From contig NZ_FRDK01000001.1 in NCBI RefSeq assembly GCF_900143245.1, positions 372,001 to 436,000 of the forward strand: DNA of 64,000 bases. The letters are read 5' to 3'. Source of the DNA: Flavobacterium fryxellicola. Its GTDB lineage: Bacteria > Bacteroidota > Bacteroidia > Flavobacteriales > Flavobacteriaceae. Positions 62,157-64,000 of the stretch are shown piece after piece. The notes under the pieces are model-generated. The model made no database searches, was not told the origin of the DNA, and saw only the letters and a program-made list of their open reading frames with translations. The position numbers and the translations under genes were made by a program. Every line of letters begins with the position of its first letter. Position 1 is the first letter of the stretch.

Positions 62157-63791
62157 ATGAACCTTCTCAAAAAAAAATTCATCATCCCAGTTGTCGCTTC
62201 AGCATTTCTGCTAGTTGGAACTAGTTTCAAGGATGATTTTTTCGAAATTGCCAAGCAAATCGAGATATTCACCACGCTTTTCAAGGAATTGAACCGCAAT
62301 TATGTTGATGAAACTAATCCTGGAGAGTTAATGGACAAGGCCATAAAAGGGATGTTAGCAAATTTAGATCCGTACACGGTGTACTTTAATGAGCAAGATG
62401 TAGTGCGTTTCAAGATAAACAATACCGGTGAATACACGGGAATAGGCGCTTTACTGACCCGGAAAGAAGACAAATTAATCGTTAAGGAACCCTATAAAGA
62501 TTTTCCTGCCGACAAAGCGGGATTGAAGGCTGGTGACGAAATTATTCAGGTAGGCGATGTGCTTTTATCTGAATTTAAAGAGGAAGCTTCTCAACTCTTC
62601 AAAGGTGCTAAAAACACTAAAATCGATATCAAATACATCCGTCAGGGAAAAGTAAGCGCTACTCAGATTGTTCTTGACGAAGTCGAAATAAAATCGGTTC
62701 CCTTCTTTGGAAAAATAGACGACAAAACAGGCTACATTGTATTGTCCCATTTTAATAAAAAAGCATCGATAGAAACTAAAGAGGCACTGGAACAGCTAAA
62801 AAAAGAAGGTGCAGAACGCATTATCCTAGATGTAAGAGATAATCCTGGAGGACTCTTGAATGAAGCAGTAAATATTTGTAATTTATTCCTTCCAAAAAAT
62901 GAGATTATTGTGACGACAAAATCGAAAATAGAGAAACACAACAGCACTTATAAAACAACCAAAGATCCCGTAGACACTGAAATCCCATTAATCATTCTAG
63001 TCAATGGCCGCAGTGCCTCGGCATCAGAAATCGTCGCTGGCGCCTTGCAGGATTTAGACCGTGCGGTAGTGGTAGGAAGTCGTAGTTTTGGGAAAGGACT
63101 TGTACAAAGACCCGTAGATTTAACCTTTGGGACGCAATTAAAAGTAACTATTTCTCGTTATTACACACCATCTGGCAGATGTATTCAAGCATTAAATTAT
63201 TCTAAAAAAGACAAAAATGGAATTGCTTTAAAAACCGAAGAGAAAAACTTCAATGCCTTTAAAACTAGAAAGGGAAGAACCGTATATGACGGTGGCGGAA
63301 TCCAACCTGATGTGGAACTGGAAGAAACAAAATCGAGTCCCATCACAAATGCTTTGTTGCGTAATGACGGAATTTTTAACTATGCCACAACTTATTATTA
63401 TAAAAATCCGAGCTTAGGAAATCAGATTCCGGTACTCTCGGATGCTGATTATGCTGATTTTAAACAATTTTTGAAAGCGCAAAAATTCTCTTTTGACACA
63501 GAAACGGAGTTGGCGTTAAAAAACACTTTGGCTGTAGCCAAAAAAGAAAAATTAGAGGAATCCATTCAGTTAGAATACCAACAATTACTTACCGCTCTGC
63601 AAAAAAGTGAAAATGCATTATTGGATAAAAATCAAAAAGAAATCAAAAAATTGATAATTGATGAAATCATTAAGAGATACCAATACCAAGAAGGACTGTA
63701 TCAATATTACACCAAAAACAATTCAGAAATTAAAAAGGCAGCCTCTATTTTGAGTGATAATCCAGCGTACCGATCTATTTTAAAAATGTAA
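62157..63791 (+). CDS. S41 family C-terminal processing protease
   Basis: The 544-residue exported protease has a hydrophobic N-terminus (KKFIIPVVASAFLLVGTS), an LNRNYVDETNPGELMDKAIKGM lead, a PDZ domain (~90-180, DFPADKAGLKAGDEIIQVGD) and the S41 core. The catalytic Ser is in NGRSASASEIVAGALQD (~290) and the Lys in SRSFGKGLVQ (~315). It would trim or degrade periplasmic proteins by their C-terminus. The final ~140 residues form a helical tail. Order rnpA-S41 is common in Flavobacteriaceae. Its TAA overlaps the next ATG (TAATG). Confidence 0.95.
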   Translation: MNLLKKKFIIPVVASAFLLVGTSFKDDFFEIAKQIEIFTTLFKELNRNYVDETNPGELMDKAIKGMLANLDPYTVYFNEQDVVRFKINNTGEYTGIGALLTRKEDKLIVKEPYKDFPADKAGLKAGDEIIQVGDVLLSEFKEEASQLFKGAKNTKIDIKYIRQGKVSATQIVLDEVEIKSVPFFGKIDDKTGYIVLSHFNKKASIETKEALEQLKKEGAERIILDVRDNPGGLLNEAVNICNLFLPKNEIIVTTKSKIEKHNSTYKTTKDPVDTEIPLIILVNGRSASASEIVAGALQDLDRAVVVGSRSFGKGLVQRPVDLTFGTQLKVTISRYYTPSGRCIQALNYSKKDKNGIALKTEEKNFNAFKTRKGRTVYDGGGIQPDVELEETKSSPITNALLRNDGIFNYATTYYYKNPSLGNQIPVLSDADYADFKQFLKAQKFSFDTETELALKNTLAVAKKEKLEESIQLEYQQLLTALQKSENALLDKNQKEIKKLIIDEIIKRYQYQEGLYQYYTKNNSEIKKAASILSDNPAYRSILKM

Positions 63792-64000
63792 TGAAACAAG
63801 CCTTTTCCATACTACTGCTTCTTTTTACGAGCTATTTATTCGCTCAAGCAAGACCTGTGGAAACAGTTTATTTTGAATTTGACAAATTCACACTATACAA
63901 TGATCAAGTACAAACGATAATTGATTTCATAAAATACGCAGATACGACCAAAATCGAATCGATACAAATTTATGGCTATTGCGACGATCGAGGCACCAAT
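63791..64000 (+). CDS. OmpA-like exported protein, 5' part only
   Basis: The gene starts at ATG 63791 and runs off the window after 70 codons. The signal peptide is AFSILLLLFTSYLFAQA. The mature start PVETVYFEFDKFTLYNDQVQTIIDF and IYGYCDDRGTN match the OmpA C-terminal (peptidoglycan-binding) domain, in which the YCDDRG region resembles the TD-xG-x-x-x-YN part. Coupled to the S41 gene by a one-base overlap. Confidence 0.8.
   Translation, partial: MKQAFSILLLLFTSYLFAQARPVETVYFEFDKFTLYNDQVQTIIDFIKYADTTKIESIQIYGYCDDRGTN

Noticed and set aside
1..64000. tRNA, rRNA, transposase or phage genes
   Set aside because: I read both strands for tRNA-like cloverleaf ends, IS transposase motifs and phage proteins and saw none that I could support.

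Overview
The window comes from a low-GC member of the Bacteroidota, most likely Flavobacterium or a close relative. The evidence is gliding-motility lipoprotein GldH, a GLPGLI-family protein, several SusC/FecA-type TonB receptors, lipoproteins with acidic residues after the lipobox Cys, no Shine-Dalgarno pattern, and recurrent promoters of the Bacteroidota type (TTG, 17-23 nt, TAnnTTTG). I found no rRNA, tRNA, prophage, transposase or cas gene.

Layout. 1-3.4 kb: two tandem M13 metallopeptidases, the left one cut by the window edge. 3.5-11.7 kb: iron block (SCO protein, FeoA, FeoB, two FecA-like TonB receptors, a 42-residue FeoB-associated Cys-rich protein) with a shared leader motif. 11.7-20.4 kb: metal homeostasis (ZIP transporter with a DtxR-family regulator; Zur-like repressor; MerC-like and COG0523 genes; then a surface-lipoprotein / AztD-like / TonB-receptor set). 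Two promoters here carry the same pair of Zur-type boxes, one over the -33 and one over the -7. 20.4-26.3 kb: a frameshifted fasciclin gene, lycopene cyclase, bacilliredoxin, phosphatidylserine decarboxylase and two uncharacterised genes.

26.6-29.6 kb: a tRNA U34-hydroxylation locus in which TrhO, TrhP and a ferredoxin lie together, and TrhO carries the same C-terminal domain as TrhP. 29.8-35.3 kb: RicT-like PSP1 protein, GldH, PBP1A and a 3-oxoacid CoA-transferase pair. 35.5-41.9 kb (minus strand): SpmA/SpmB-type membrane protein, 3'-5' exonuclease, Ogt, cytochrome c lipoprotein, exported DinB protein, HemB, HemF, GNAT. 42-50.7 kb: more heme genes (hemE, hemD, hemC, hemA leftward; AraC regulator, hemH, MATE, hemJ rightward), so most of the pathway from glutamyl-tRNA to heme lies within about 12 kb; hemL is not seen. 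A broken lipoprotein gene sits inside this cluster.

50.7-57.3 kb: orphan histidine kinase, enoyl-CoA hydratase, then a small Cys-rich exported peptide behind a C13 tract that falls between a candidate -33 and -7, followed by a GLPGLI protein and a large outer-membrane beta-barrel protein. 57.3-59 kb: nine copies of a 73-bp double-hairpin repeat separated by 14-bp-periodic spacers, with a GIY-YIG gene interrupting one copy. 59-64 kb: HD hydrolase, acyl-ACP desaturase, PlsC, RnpA, S41 protease and the start of an OmpA-like gene.

The items most worth following are the TrhO/TrhP domain sharing, the Zur-box AztD/TonB set, the poly-C promoter with its peptide cassette, and the GIY-YIG repeat array. 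Three copies of a separate ~80-bp palindromic intergenic repeat are also scattered through the window.
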